From assembly GCF_010015445.1 (NCBI RefSeq), contig NC_053126.1, positions 9,640,249 through 9,704,248 of the forward strand: a stretch of DNA of 64,000 nt. Direction: 5' to 3'. The notes below the pieces were generated by a model. The model saw only the letters and a program-made list of their open reading frames with translations, was not told the DNA's origin and did no database searches. The position numbers and the translations under genes were made by a program. Shown here one piece after another: positions 34,810 to 46,545 of this stretch. The stretch is from Perca fluviatilis. Lineage: Eukaryota > Chordata > Actinopteri > Perciformes > Percidae. Numbering within the stretch: position 1 is the stretch's first letter; every line of letters starts with the position of its first letter.

Positions 34810-35880
34810 TGTAGTTCAGTGCTTTCTGATCTGAGTGTTTCAGAAATACATTAAACTGCTCCGGTGTTCTGGCACAAATTGCTGATGGTGTGTTTATAAG
34901 AGAGGAAGAGTTTGCATAGACCTCCCTCTACAGGTTTAAAATGGGAACATGTCACACAGATACATTTCCATAAGTAGAGAATCTCTACAACAGAAGAGGA
35001 AACTGTGAAATATCAAAGTCCTGAAAACTAATTTCTGGACTGATAGAAAATAATGGGACATAAACTACAATGTTCTACCTTGACAGTCTTTAACCCACGG
35101 TTTAGCAGTTCAGAGCGTCTTTCATATTGGCCAAATTCCAGAAGGGAAATGTCTTCCTATTTGTGAAGAGATGTCTAGCTGCTGTTAAAATGTAGTTATC
35201 AGATGTTATTTTCTATCACATTGTATTGAACAGGAAAAATATCCCCATCTTTAGGCATCACAATACACAAAAATATACTACTATGAAAATGTGTTATATG
35301 CATCTTGTATTGAGAGAAAATCAAATTTCTCTAAGTCTCTTCTATATTGATATCTCCTGCAGTGGAAATCAAATGAGATTGACACTGATACATTAAAATT
35401 CTCAACTTTCCCTCCGTCTACCAGTAACAATAAATGCCTCTACCATTCAGGGAACTCCATAAACATACACTCACACAAAGAGAAGGGGGAATCTCTGACA
35501 AACACACTGGTAAAGAAAAGATAATTATGTTATTTTTTTGGTTTGACTAATTAACATCACACTGGAGTTGGCCAAAGACCAGTGATTTAGTTACTTATGC
35601 AGTTATGATTTCCATTTTTAAATAATATTATGAAGGAGAAACTGACTTTAAGGACTTATTTATACTGTAGTTAGATCACAACCTTTAAGAAGTTGTGAGC
35701 TGAATTTATTCCATCACTTGAAGATTATACATATAATGACGTAGCATTGATTGTAATTTCAAGGTATTTAAATTAATTGAAAACTGTGGATGTTAAATTA
35801 AATGTAGAACCATTTATAAAATCTAAAGAGATGTTTCTCTCTTTACTGTAACAGTGAGCTGGTGTTGAAACCATTAGTGG
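34810..35880. other. Family E to A intergenic cassette sequence
   Basis: 34810-35500 matches 7880-8570, and 35640-35880 matches 10880-11060. Here the two are adjacent, without the ~2.3-kb transposon block found at 8.6-10.85 kb. No gene. Confidence 0.6.
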
Positions 35881-35972
35881 TCTGAGTGCTCCTCCTCTGG
35901 TGGCTTCATGTTACAAGTGTTCAGGCTCTGAGGGGTTTTTGTTCAGGTCTACTGATGGTTTGTGTTACTGTG

Positions 35973-36412
35973 GCTCTCTGGCACAGTAATATACAGCAGT
36001 GTCTTCAGGCTGCACATTCTGTCCATTTAGAGTCACTGTCTTGCTGGAAGAGTCAAAGCTGATACTGAACGTGTTCTTCAGTGAATCTTTGTAGTATGTG
36101 GTGCACCCAGCACAGCCATATCCAATCCACTCCGGTCCTTTCCCTGCAGGCTGTCTAATCCAAGCTGTGTAGTAGCTGCTCAGAGAATAAGAGACCTGAC
36201 AGGTGATGGTCAGACGTTGACCTGGCTGCACAGTCACAGAGGCTGGCTGGGTCAACTGTTCACACTTCACACCTGTGGAGGAAAACATGTTGAGTATTGA
36301 ATCAGTGTAATAACAGTGAACAGTGTGCTGTGATCATACTGTCAGTGTCTCTGCCTCAGTGAGACTCACAGGATCCAGCAGCCAGCAGCAGCAGCAGAGC
36401 TACAGAGAACAT
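35973..36412 (-). CDS. VH #22, family A1, intact
   Basis: Leader 36412-36370 (MFSVALLLLLAAGS), V exon 36272-35973. FR1 EQLTQPASVTVQPGQ, Cys23 TITCQVSYSLSSYY, AWIRQPAGKGPEWIGYG (Leu to Pro in the GKGLEW turn), a CDR2 with an unusual cysteine (CAGCTTYYKDS), Cys104 [21 protein letters not shown] (35972-35966), 23 bp, ACAAAAACC (35942-35934). Intact and splice-competent; the Pro is a mild oddity. Confidence 0.88.
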
Positions 36413-36419
36413 GGTTGCT

Positions 36420-36900
36420 ATTGAAGGTGATCTGATGGGAGCTTCTCTTCTTCTGCTGCAACTGACAGCATGATATCAAGTCTTTATAGCAGACTGTGAG
36501 GAAGTTCACTTTGCATAGAGAAGGACACTGACAGGCTATACAAGAAGGATGGACTGTCCTGTCAAAACTTGTCAATGCTTGGAATTGTGTTATGAACATG
36601 TATGTTGACACTGTAACTAAATAATTTCCCTGAGTGGATCAATATAGTATTATGATTCTCATTCTGATTCTGGAAGACGAGGCAATTATTATCAAAACTT
36701 CTAATACAAGTCAGACATGTAAAACAAACAGAATTACATTTACACTCAGATCAACAGAAAATGTAATGTCTGCTTCAACAACATCTGGGGGAGCTGTAAT
36801 AAAACATGTCTGAATGAAACAGTGTTATTGAGACTGTTTATCTGAGTGTGGTGATGATGTTGAACTAAAGCTTACTCTGTGAATGAGGTTTATCATAAAA
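36420..36900. other. VH #22 promoter and spacer
   Basis: TATAAA and ATGCAAAG as in VH #1, then spacer matching 13500-13720. No gene. Confidence 0.5.
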
Positions 36901-36917
36901 ACATCTATTGTTCTTAC

Positions 36918-36972
36918 CTGCCCAGTTAAATGACAGGATGAGAAAAACAACCAAATAATCAGGTCTGATCAT
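36918..36972 (-). pseudogene. Orphan VH leader exon 2
   Basis: Same leader (MIRPDYLVVFLILSFNWAG) and the same V-exon deletion as at 13733-13787. Donor GTAAG is intact. No V exon follows before VH #22's promoter. The shared junction means the deletion came before the cassette duplication. Confidence 0.75.
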
Positions 36973-37527
36973 TGTTAAAGCCAGTTGTCTCTGTCCAGTC
37001 TACAGTGTGTATGTCAGTGATTTAGTGTCTGTCCTTCACTCTGCAACACATATGTAGAGATGGAAGAGGTCAGAGATTTGCATTGACTCCTCCTCCTCAA
37101 ACAGAAACTCAACACATCTCTGGAAAATATGATTTATGTATCTTTCATAATATTGTTAATTTATGATTTTTCAAGTTATTCAATTCCACTTAGATGTATT
37201 CATTTATTCTGCTCAGTAGCATTTGGTGAGCCATCCATATACTGGATATTTCATGCATAAATGTCTAAATATATTCTCAACACCTGCTGTTTAAAAGAAA
37301 AAGCAAAAACATTATTAACCATCACAAAACAGGAAGTCACAAACCATGACATCAGCTGCTGCTTCCATTGTGGTCATGTATTTGTGGGTGCAATTGGTAA
37401 TTAGAGACACTGTCATGTTCTCCTTTGTGTAATCTGACATATTATATTCTACTGCCACCTGGAGGTATTTGTGAAAATATATTGTATGAGGTTTTTGTCA
37501 AGCCTCTCTGCATCCTTAACCACTGTG

Positions 37528-38014
37528 TGTTTTGCACAGTAATACACAGCAGAGTCCTCTGGCTTTAAGTTGGACAGTCTCAGATACACCATGCTGTTGC
37601 TGTCATCTCTACTGATTTCTACACGGCCCTGAACACTGTTGGCATAAGTGTTACTACTTGAAGCAGATAAGCCTCTCCCTATCCATTCCAGTGCTTCTCC
37701 TGCAGGTTGTCTGATCCAGTGCATGCTGCAGCAGCTAAATGTGAAGCCAGATCCCCTGCAGGAGAGACTGAGAGTCTCCCCAGACATTTTCACTACTGAA
37801 CTGGAAGGAATGGACTCCATACTCTGACCTGTACAACCTGATGAAATAAAAGGGAGAGAGGAAACACAGAAGATATAAATCATCTGGGAAGTTTTCTGGT
37901 GTCACTGACTGACCATCAGTCCATGTTGTCTGAGAAAAGATAACACAGCAAGAAGCAGGAGAACTCACAGGGCAGAGAGAGAGCAACCAGCAGAAGAGTG
38001 AGTGTGTTCATCAT
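37528..38014 (-). CDS. VH #23, family D, intact
   Basis: The only intact family D gene here. Leader 38014-37969 (ATGATG start, NTLTLLLVALSAL), V exon 37837-37528. FR1 SIPSSSVVKMSGE, Cys23 SLSCRGSGFTFS, CDR1 with an adjacent cysteine pair (SCCSMHWIRQ), [19 protein letters not shown]3 GRVEISRDDSNSMVYLR, Cys104 [20 protein letters not shown] (37527-37521), 22-bp spacer, ACAAAAACC (37498-37490). A perfect octamer ATGCAAAT lies upstream. Confidence 0.88.
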
Positions 38015-38029
38015 CCTGAGGCTGGAGAT

Positions 38030-39055
38030 GTGACATCTGATGCTCCACACAAAGTACAAGAGCAGTCAGCAGGACAGAAGTACACTGCACAGACTGAAGA
38101 TTTGCATCAGGACATAATGGGGAGGGAGTGGCTCCTAAACCAGCACTCTGTTATAGTTTGTATCATTTATTATTTGTTCATTTTTTAATTATAGTTGCTT
38201 GTCATTCTATGTTAGATACAATATCACATTCAGGACAAGAGCACTTTTTGTTTTGTATTGTTCTATTGGTTACACTTTATAATTATGGTACATGAATTAT
38301 CGTGAATTCATGCATGACTTCATGCATGAAAAAGTAGTACTTCAGTAATGTACAAGGATTAATAGTATCTCATGCATGACTTATTGCAGGAACAATAGAT
38401 TAATTAATGCATCAATTAAGGAATTTGAATCATCAAGATTTCTGATTTATTAATGATGTTCATGTCTTCTTTAAAGAACTGACCAGTCACAGCAGTGTAC
38501 ATATATTCAGAAAACCTGTAGTGTTGTAATTACTTCAACATTACTTCATCATGTTTGTGGCCCTTCAAAAAAAGTGCTGACCTGGTCCATCTTTAACATT
38601 GACAAATAATATATGATTAATGGTGGCATAAAATTAAATGTATTAAGAATTTCAGGAGTGGGTTGGCAAAATAATACTGAGGTCACTACATTTCTATGGT
38701 TGCTGTAATCACAATAAAATAAGGCCCTTAAACAGTAATTATGTATTGTGTATTGTGTCTTAATTTGTAGAAATTCAAAGTATTTGTAGAAGTTTAATTT
38801 CAGAAACCTGATTGTTGGGCTGTCTTTGGACCTCTTATCAAAAGGAGATTTTTTTTTTGGTGTTTTCCGAAATGTGTTTAATTCAGGGAGGATTGTTAAT
38901 CTATTATATAACATACTGTATTTGAAAATTAGATTACAGAATATTAAACAAATTACCAACCTCAATACAACAAAAGCTAATATAAAAATAAATAAATACA
39001 TAAATGTTGTGAAAAAAACTTCATGCTTGGGCTCTACCAGCCTGAAAGAATGAGT
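38030..39055. other. Intergenic between #23 and #24
   Basis: 38160-38720 is D-flank cassette DNA; 38740-39055 is B-flank cassette DNA. They are joined directly, so the family C and A genes expected between are deleted here. The long frame 39112-38549 is non-coding read-through. Confidence 0.6.
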
Positions 39056-39100
39056 ACTGTAGGATTTTGTACAGCTGCTCAACCAACTCCAGTCACTGTG

Positions 39101-39257
39101 GCTCTCGAGCACAATAATAAACAGCAGAATCTTCAGTCTTCAGACTGTTCATCTGCAGATACAGCTGCTTTCTGTTGTTGTCTCTGGAGATGGTAAACCG
39201 GCCTTGGACTGACTGAGAGTAATAGTTGGTGCTACCACTAGTATCAGTAGCAACCCA
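39101..39257 (-). pseudogene. VH #24, family B, 5'-deleted fragment
   Basis: Retains CDR2 through Cys104 ([11 protein letters not shown]) and a perfect-looking RSS (CACAGTG 39100-39094, 23 bp, ACAAAATCC 39070-39062). At about 39257 the VATDTSGS... end joins promoter DNA (GAGGTGAAGATATCT region), so leader, FR1, CDR1 and FR2 are gone. It could still recombine to D-J but would give no V domain. Confidence 0.85.
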
Positions 39258-39299
39258 TAAATAGAGGTGAAGATATCTTAGTTTTGCATTGACTCCTCC

Positions 39300-39920
39300 T
39301 CACAGGGAGGAAACATCTGGACTGGAGATATTTAATGAAACTGAGTCAGAGTCAAACCTCCAAGTCAGCTGTTTTAATGTTTGTCTGACATATTTTAATT
39401 TGTGTAAAATGTTAGCCGGCATTACCACCACAACCAGATTCATTCTAATGATACACAAATTACATCTGACACTTTAAAAAACAAGGGTTATTAAAATGAC
39501 TTAAATTATGATTCATCTTGGAATGAATGCTCTGTTTCTCATTAGTCACTTTGAGCGTAATGGGCACCACATTAGATCATTTACAATAATATAAATAAAC
39601 AAGTCTGATCACCAACATCTACAAGCATTTCTGAAATTTTTTTAATATCATCTAATTATGTCATTATAATATACATGCTTTGTACTTATGAATATTACTT
39701 TGTGTATTTGTGAAGAGATGTAGCTACTGTTTAAATGTAGTTAGTTATCAGATGTAATATGAAAACAGGAAAAATGTGTTTCTCATCTCCTATAGGCTTT
39801 ACAACATGATAAATACCATTCATTGAATTCCATAAACATTAAATTTATCAACTCATTCAAGAGTGCTGTCTTTATTAATGTTCACATTTAGAACATGTGT
39901 GTGTGTGTTTGAGTCTTGCT
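39300..39920. other. Intergenic, no gene
   Basis: Start resembles the family B upstream flank (33790-33960); the rest is AT-rich without features. Confidence 0.45.
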
Positions 39921-39967
39921 GGTTGCTGGGTATTTGTGCAGGTCTGTTGGTGGTTTGTATCACTGTG

Positions 39968-40419
39968 TAGCTTACACGCACACAGTAATACACAGCTGTG
40001 TCCTCAGGCTTCACATTCTGTCCTTTTAGAGTCACTGTTAGAGCAGAAGTGTCTCTGCTGTAGCTGAACTTGTTCTTCAGAGCATTATTTTGACGAAGGC
40101 CACTTGTTCCCCACTGATGGGAAATCCAGTCCATTGGTTTTCCTTCACTCTGTCTGATCCAACCTGTTGCATAGCTGTCATCAGTCAAAGAATAACCAGA
40201 GACCTGACAGCTGATGGTCAGAGACTGTCCAAGCTGCACAACCATTGAGTCTGTCTGGATGAGATCAATACTGTTCACACCTGTGGAAACACAAATCAAC
40301 ATTATCTCCATCATTCATCTGACTATTCAGTGTTTCTAATGTGTGTATTAGAGTGAATCCACTGAAAGCTCCTCACAGGATCCAGCAGCCAGCAGCAGTA
40401 TCAGAGCTACAGAGAACAT
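39968..40419 (-). CDS. VH #25, family C, intact
   Basis: Leader 40419-40377 (MFSVALILLLAAGS), V exon 40280-39968. FR1 IDLIQTDSMVVQLGQ (Pro to Leu), Cys23 TISCQVSGYSLTDDS, TGWIRQSEGKPMDWISH, FR3 NKFSYSRDTSALTVTLKG, Cys104 [20 protein letters not shown] (39967-39961), 23 bp, ACAAATACC (39937-39929). Close to VH #16. Confidence 0.9.
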
Positions 40420-40981
40420 GTTGATGTTGAAGCTGAACTGATGTCAGCTCTTCTGTCTCTCACTGACACACACACACTTCACTTCTTTATGAGGCTACGC
40501 ACAAGGAGGCTGATTTACATACTGATGATAGTAAATCAGCTGACTAAAGTATATTTGAATAAATCAAAATGAAGATGAAATGTTCAGGTGTTCTCACATA
40601 AAGAGAAGGTGAAACCTGAATCTCTGACAAACATATGTTTGATTGTTAATGAAAAGTAAATAATGATATGACGGAAGAGACGCGATTCATTTATACCGTA
40701 GATAAATCACTGAATTTATTCCATCACTTGAAAAGTTATATATACATTCAATGATGTATCACTGATTGGTATGTAGTATTTAAATCGATTAATTGTACTG
40801 TGTTCAATTTAATTTCAGTAAGATTAATTTGTGTTGTGTCTGTTTCTCTCTTTACTGTAACAGTGAGCTGGTGTTGAAACCATTAGTGGTCTGAGGGCTC
40901 CTCCTCTGGTGGCTTCATGTTACAAGTGTTCAGGCTCTGAGGGGTTTTTGTTCAGGTCTACTGATGGTTTGTGTTACTGTG

Positions 40982-41421
40982 GCTCTCTGGCACAGTAATA
41001 CACAGCAGTGTCTTCAGGCTGCACATTCTGTCCATTTAGAGTCACTGTGTTGCTGGAAGAGTCAAAGCTGATACTGAACTTGTTCTTCAGCGAATCTTTG
41101 TAATATGTGGTGTATCCAACACCTCCTATTACAATCCACTCCAGTCCTTTTCCTGCAGGCTGTCTGATCCAAGCTGTGCGATAGCTACCAACAGAATAAG
41201 AGACCTGACAGGTGATGGTCAGACGTTGACCTGGCTGCACAGTCACAGAGGCTGGCTGGGTCAGCTGTTCACACTTCACACCTGTGGAGGAAAACATGTT
41301 GAGTATTGAATCAGTGTAATAACAGTGAACAGTGTGCTGTGATCATACTGTCAGTGTCTTTGTCTCAGTGAGACTCACAGGATCCAGCAGCCAGCAGCAG
41401 CAGCAGAGCTACAGAGAACAT
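40982..41421 (-). CDS. VH #26, family A1, intact
   Basis: Leader 41421-41379 (MFSVALLLLLAAGS), V exon 41281-40982. FR1 EQLTQPASVTVQPGQ, Cys23 [31 protein letters not shown], Cys104 [21 protein letters not shown] (40981-40975), 23 bp, ACAAAAACC (40951-40943). CDR1 (GSYRTA) and the CDR2 end (VGYTTYYKDS) match VH #1. Confidence 0.9.
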
Positions 41422-41599
41422 GGTTGCTATTGAAGGTGATCTGATGGGAGCTTCTCTTCTTCTGCTGCAACTGACAGCATGATATCAAGTCTTTATAGCA
41501 GACTGTGAGGAAGTTCACTTTGCATAGAGAAGGACACTGACAGGCTATAAAATAAAGATGAACTGTCCCATAACACGTAGTCAAGACTATAATGACCAT

Positions 41600-42360
41600 T
41601 TATTTTATTAAAGGAAAGAAAATGTAATACAGACACATATTAGAATTACATTTTCTCATCTGATTCTCAAACAAGCACAAAATGTCTATTAACTATTCAG
41701 TTAACGTGATAGTCGGCTGATTTTGTGATTGTCTTAATGTGGGTTTTAAATGTTTTCTCTGAGTCCATAAGTCAGACTGTTCTGGGATTGGCATTCTTTA
41801 CTTAAGTGATTCAAGGTGAGCATTGATCTTTAATTGTTATTTGGCACTAAAAAATATTGTTTTAGATGTGTATTTAGTTATGTATATTTGTCTTGGGCAT
41901 TTATTTTGCACATCAAGTAATTGATTTGTTCAATGCAATAATTGGCTGTTCGTTATGTACAATTGTGTCGTCCATATATATATATGTTGAGATATTCTAT
42001 TGTTTCCATAATCTAAGTAGTGTGAGCATGTAAAAGCCCAATAAATTATACCTGGGAAACTTTGTGTCATTTTGATCATTCAAATGTGTGTGAATGACAA
42101 CAAGTGCTACCCAGTTTACACACTGTATTACACAGTGGGTGATTTCTCACAATATGTTAAATTGAATGTTTGTATTCTTTGCAAACCTTATAACAGAGAA
42201 AAAATACATTCAGACTTCTCAATAAAACTATAACTCAGTCAGTTATTCATCATTACATTGTTGGTAAAAATAAAACCCCAAACTCATCTGCTGCTGTCAT
42301 TGTGTGCCTCTTTGTTTTATACTCGTACTGCCATTATTATATTTTAGGTCTCCTACTGCC
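41600..42360. other. Intergenic, no gene
   Basis: AT-rich DNA without VH homology. Ends at the hAT MITE target site. Confidence 0.4.
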
Positions 42361-42369
42361 TCCTGTTGG

Positions 42370-42567
42370 TAGTGATGGTCAAATGAAGCTTTGCGAACCA
42401 GTGTCTTTACTTTCTGAGCTCACTAGATGGTGCTGTCTGTTCAACAAAGGGTTTGAAAACCCATTGAATTGCCATTCATTTAACCTTTTTCTTTGAACAG
42501 AGAGAGCCAACTAGTGAGCTCAGAAAGTAAAGACACTGGTTCGCGAAGCTTCATTCGACCATCACTA
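42370..42567. mobile_element. hAT-type MITE, 198 bp, with 8-bp target duplication
   Basis: Begins TAGTGATGGTCAAATGAAGC and ends with the inverted copy (GCTTCATTCGACCATCACTA); CCTGTTGG is repeated exactly at 42362-42369 and 42568-42575. The inverted ends continue for ~80 bp (GTGTCTTTACTTTCTGAGCT and its inverse). No coding capacity. Confidence 0.9.
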
Positions 42568-42589
42568 CCTGTTGGTCTTTGTAAAAAAA

Positions 42590-42700
42590 CATTTGAAACT
42601 GACGTGCTGTGAACTCCACTGACAGCCTGATGTGATGTTTTTATAGCTGAGAAACAAGGAAGGTCACTGAGTTTGCATATAATCAAACATATGAAGCATC
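42590..42700 (-). promoter_or_regulatory. Orphan family A2 VH promoter
   Basis: Sequence TTTGAAACTGACGTGCTGTG to GAGTTTGCATATAATC matches the promoters of VH #12 and #17, including the TATAAA and TATGCAAAC boxes, but the leader and V exon that should follow are missing. The hAT MITE sits 15-20 bp beyond the breakpoint. It may be a remnant promoter able to start a sterile transcript. Confidence 0.7.
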
Positions 42701-43530
42701 AATGTTGGTCTAATTGGAGTCAATAGAAGAGTTTGTTCAGTGTTATTATATCTGTAGAGTGAAAATATATGCCTGGAATTTTTCATATCCACATACAGAT
42801 AACTTTAAACTGTCAATATTATTTCCACATATTTTTCAGACTTTTTTCAAACATTAAAAATCGTTTAATATAAAATAGTTATCTCCATACATGATACAAG
42901 TAAATTCACTTTATATGTAAACAATAACGTTAAATGCTGTCACTCATCTCCACTTTCAGCTGTTTTCTCTTAGCAATGATTTTAATGAAACTACAGTACG
43001 TGATGGAAAGAGTGACATTTTCTTATATACCTATTGATTTTAGTTTTTCAGTTTTAATTTGAGTATCAGTCAGTTAAGATCAATGAGAACAGCAGATCTG
43101 AGTTTCTCCTTTTAGTAACAGAGGAGAGAGAAACTAGACACTGACTGTCCTCTATTGATTTTATGAAAGAAACAGCAACATTATTTGTTAACTCCCATAT
43201 TATGACTCGCTTTAAGTCCACATCATTTACAGACAGTGTTAAATTTCTGTAGTAGTTTATTTGTAGTAGTTTAATTTCAGCAACCAGATTGTTGTGCTGT
43301 CTTTGGACCTTGTATCAATGAGTGATCTTTTTTCAGTTTTTAATGTGTTTTCAGGAATGTGTATAACGCAGGGAGAATTATTACTTTATTTTAAAAACAT
43401 TTCAAGTAAATAACAGCATATTAGACAAATTAACAACCTCAAAACAACAAAAGCTAATATAAAAATAAATAAATACATAAATGTTATGAAAAATACTTCA
43501 TGCTTGGGCTCTACCAGCCTGAAGGAATGA
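42700..43530. other. Family A to B intergenic cassette sequence
   Basis: Matches 17100-18050. No gene. Confidence 0.6.
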
Positions 43531-43577
43531 GTACTGTAGGATTTTGTACAGCTGCTCAACCAACTCCAGTCACTGTG

Positions 43578-44067
43578 GCTCTCGAGCACAATAATAAACA
43601 GCAGAATCTTCAGTCTTCAGACTGTTCATCTGCAGATACAGCTGCTTTCTGCTGTTGTCTCTGGAGATGGTAAACCGACCTTGGACTGACTGAGAGTAGT
43701 ACATGTTGCTACTGGTATGAGTGATAGTAGCAACCCACTCCAGTCCTTTTCCAGCAGCCTGTCTGATCCAGTGCAACCAGTAGCCATTAACGTCCAACCC
43801 AGAGGCTGTACAGGTCAATCTGTGAGATTCTCCAGGTCTTTTAATCGCTGGTTCAGATTCAGTCAGAGTCTGACCATCAACACCTGTCAAGAGGAAAAAA
43901 AACATTGTATGGAAAAAAAAAGAAAAAAAAGATATATCAAGATATAAAAAACATCACATGAATTTAGTTGTTACACAATTCAAAACTATGTTTAATTAAG
44001 ATCAATGAAAATCTTCACCTGCCCAGCAGAGAGTTAAAAGCAGCAGTCCTGTCCTATAGTCCATCAT
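43578..44067 (-). CDS. VH #27, family B, intact
   Basis: Leader 44067-44019 ([17 protein letters not shown]), V exon 43883-43578. FR1 [17 protein letters not shown]; Cys23 [34 protein letters not shown]3 [17 protein letters not shown]; Cys104 [21 protein letters not shown] (43577-43571), 23 bp, ACAAAATCC (43547-43539). Same CDR1 as VH #5, different CDR2 ([11 protein letters not shown]). Confidence 0.9.
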
Positions 44068-44189
44068 GTTAAACTGTGTGTCCACTGTTCTTTGTCCTCC
44101 TCTCTGCACTCAGATAAGTAGAGGTGGAAGATATCTGAGTTTTGCATCGACTCCTCCTCACAGGGAGGACACCACTAGATTAGGCTTGG

Positions 44190-44350
44190 CATTCAGTTTT
44201 TGTTTGGTGAAAATGTAATGTAAATGAGCCCTGTGATTGATTGGCGACCTGTCCACGATGTACGCCACCTCTCGCCCTAATGTCACCTGGGATTTGCTCC
44301 AGCCTCCAATGACTCTCAAGAATAAGAGGCTAGTTAATGGATGAATGAAA
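44190..44350 (+). mobile_element. LINE 3'-end-like fragment
   Basis: GATTGGCGACCTGTCCACGA, CCTCTCGCCCTAATGTC and GGGATTTGCTCCAGCC, then an AATGGATGAATGA tail, match the common 3' end of fish L2/Rex-type non-LTR elements. Decayed copy; family not fixed. Confidence 0.55.
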
Positions 44351-44359
44351 AGTGAATGT

Positions 44360-45230
44360 TTATTTTTTAAGTCAAAACAATGATTTCTTGTCTGACATAT
44401 TTCAATTAAATTGAATATGTCTTATATTAAGATCCCAGCCATGTTCCTGTCCGAGAAGCAGAAATCATGTCAATATATATCAGCAACTGACAGGGGGTGA
44501 TTGAATGCTCTAAACAGCTAATCTTTGGTTTTTGTCGGGCAATGCTGACAAGGTAGAGCAGAATTGTACCTTTTGTTGTACAGTAGTACAGTAGTACAGT
44601 AGTACAGAGTACAGGCACAATACAGGTACAAATTGTTCAGGTCAATTTTTGTACACCAGATCATTATAAACTAAATTCTAGTCATTATAAAAAAGGTTAG
44701 ATCTTCTCTATTGGGCCATACTGGATTGCATTATATTAAAGAGATGATCCCAATAAACTGGTAACTATTTGTTGCAGTTTTAAAGTGTTATTATTTCCCA
44801 ACAATCTGAAGACTTTGCTCCTTCTTCAAAACATGAGAAGTGGTAGCATTGATTTAAAGTTGCCACAGCATTGAAATAATTGGATAATGAATGATTACAT
44901 GAAATTAGTAAATTGTCTTTGGTTCTTAAAAATCTATTCTAATAGTATGTTTATGCAGTATGTTGGATACACCCATATTATCAACTCAACCCAAAGCTTC
45001 TGCAGCTTGTTTCACTTTAAAAAATAAAACAAAATCTAAACGCCCATAATGTTTTAGGAAGAACAAAATACAATTTTATCCAAAATACTATTTTTTGCTG
45101 GTCAGCCACACACAAATTGTGTAAACACAGTAAATATTTGCAGACAATGTGTTATAATATATTTAATTTGTCTAAAATATAAACACATGTGATTAGAAAA
45201 CCCAGATGTTATTATGATCACTATACATAT
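44360..45230. other. Intergenic, no gene
   Basis: AT-rich; a short TAGTACAG tandem run at 44580-44615. Nothing coding seen. Confidence 0.4.
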
Positions 45231-45276
45231 CTGTGGAGGTTTTTGTGCAGCTGCTCCACTGTCTTCAGTCACTGTG

Positions 45277-45734
45277 TCTGTCGAGCACAGAAGTAAACGG
45301 CAGAATCTGCTGCTGTCAGGCTCTGGACCTCGAGGTACTGAGTGCTGCTGGGAACATCTTGAGTAAAACTGAAACGGCTCTGAAAGGAGCTGGCATAGCT
45401 CGGAGTGTTTCTATATGGGCTTATTCTCCCAATCCACTCCAGAGCTTCTTCTGGTCTCTGTCGGATCCAGTGAATATTCTTGCTTGTCATGCTATAACCA
45501 GATATGATAAATGACATCTTCACTGTCTCTCCAGGTCTTTTCACCTCAGAGGGAGACTGGTCCAGTTTGATCTCACTCCAAACTCCTGTAAGGAAAGAAA
45601 TGATCATCATCCATCACACTTGAAAATATTAAGCCTTTAAAAAACAAATTGCTTTACTTTGTAACTGCATAAATGATTCCCTCACCATTAATAGCAAATA
45701 CAAAAAATAAACACCAGACAATCATATTTCCCAT
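45277..45734 (-). pseudogene. VH #28, family E, Cys23 lost
   Basis: Leader 45734-45686 (MGNMIVWCLFFVFAING) and V exon 45585-45277, both open and spliceable. FR1 [17 protein letters not shown] is followed by KMSFIISGYSM: the Cys23 codon TGT is TTT (Phe). Trp41 (HWIRQRPEEALEW) and Cys104 ([10 protein letters not shown]) remain. RSS CACAGTG (45276-45270), 23 bp, ACAAAAACC (45246-45238) is perfect. It should rearrange, but the V domain would lack its core disulfide, so I class it as probably non-functional. Confidence 0.7.
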
Positions 45735-46279
45735 CAAACTCTGCAATGAACTGATGTCTGATCAAAGTCTTTCTGATATGTATGAAACTGTCAGTTGTTC
45801 TGCCTCTAATGATTCTATAGTTGCTGTTGGTGTTTATAAAGAAGGAAGAGTTTGCATAGACCTCCCTCTACAGGTTTAAAAGGGAACATCATAGATGGAC
45901 TTCACCTGCTGCTTGTGATGTGTGATTATTTTAAGAACAGAACAATTAAGAAAAATCACGAAAAGAACCATTGAAGGCCTGGAAACAAGGTATTTGACTG
46001 TAATCATCCTTCATACAATACATAAAAAATATATATGCGAATATTTCACTCACATTTGCCCCTAAAAATAAATGTGTGATCCAGAGATATCATTTACGAG
46101 CAGTGTGCGAGTAACTATTATGACCTACTGTGATCTTTTTTCTTCTCACTGCTCATTGTTCAAAAAAAGTCCCACAATTCCACAAGTCACAATGTCCAAT
46201 CACAGAAGAGTTTTTTCTGACGGCACTTTCTGCGTGAGTGAGAGAACAACAATGAAGTATTGGTAGGCTGGTGAGTGTT

Positions 46280-46545
46280 TTCAAAAGTGAGTTTTGGGGA
46301 CCCACAGGGGTCCATGAGGGTGTTTAAGGGGGTCCCCAGCAAAGAAGAAAGAAGTTCATACACAGTGACAGAATGTATGACTATTTGGGTCATGGGTTTA
46401 AACACTTTCTGTAGTAAAACATCAAAGAGAAGATCAGATGGGGGATCCGGGAACAAAATCTTATCAAATGGGGGTCAGTGGTCTAATTTGTGTCAGTGTA
46501 GGGGTCCTTGATGTGAAAAGGTTTGGGAACCACTGCAATAAGCCA
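46280..46545. mobile_element. hAT-like repeat fragment
   Basis: Ends with GTTTGGGAACCACTGC, a terminal motif of widespread hAT-derived repeats, after TGGGGACCCACAGGGGTCC. No matching left end could be set with confidence. Confidence 0.4.

Noticed and set aside
38549..39112. 187-codon minus-strand open frame
   Set aside because: It is read-through of the VH #24 3' end and intergenic DNA; the same frame starts after other family B VH and has no domain.
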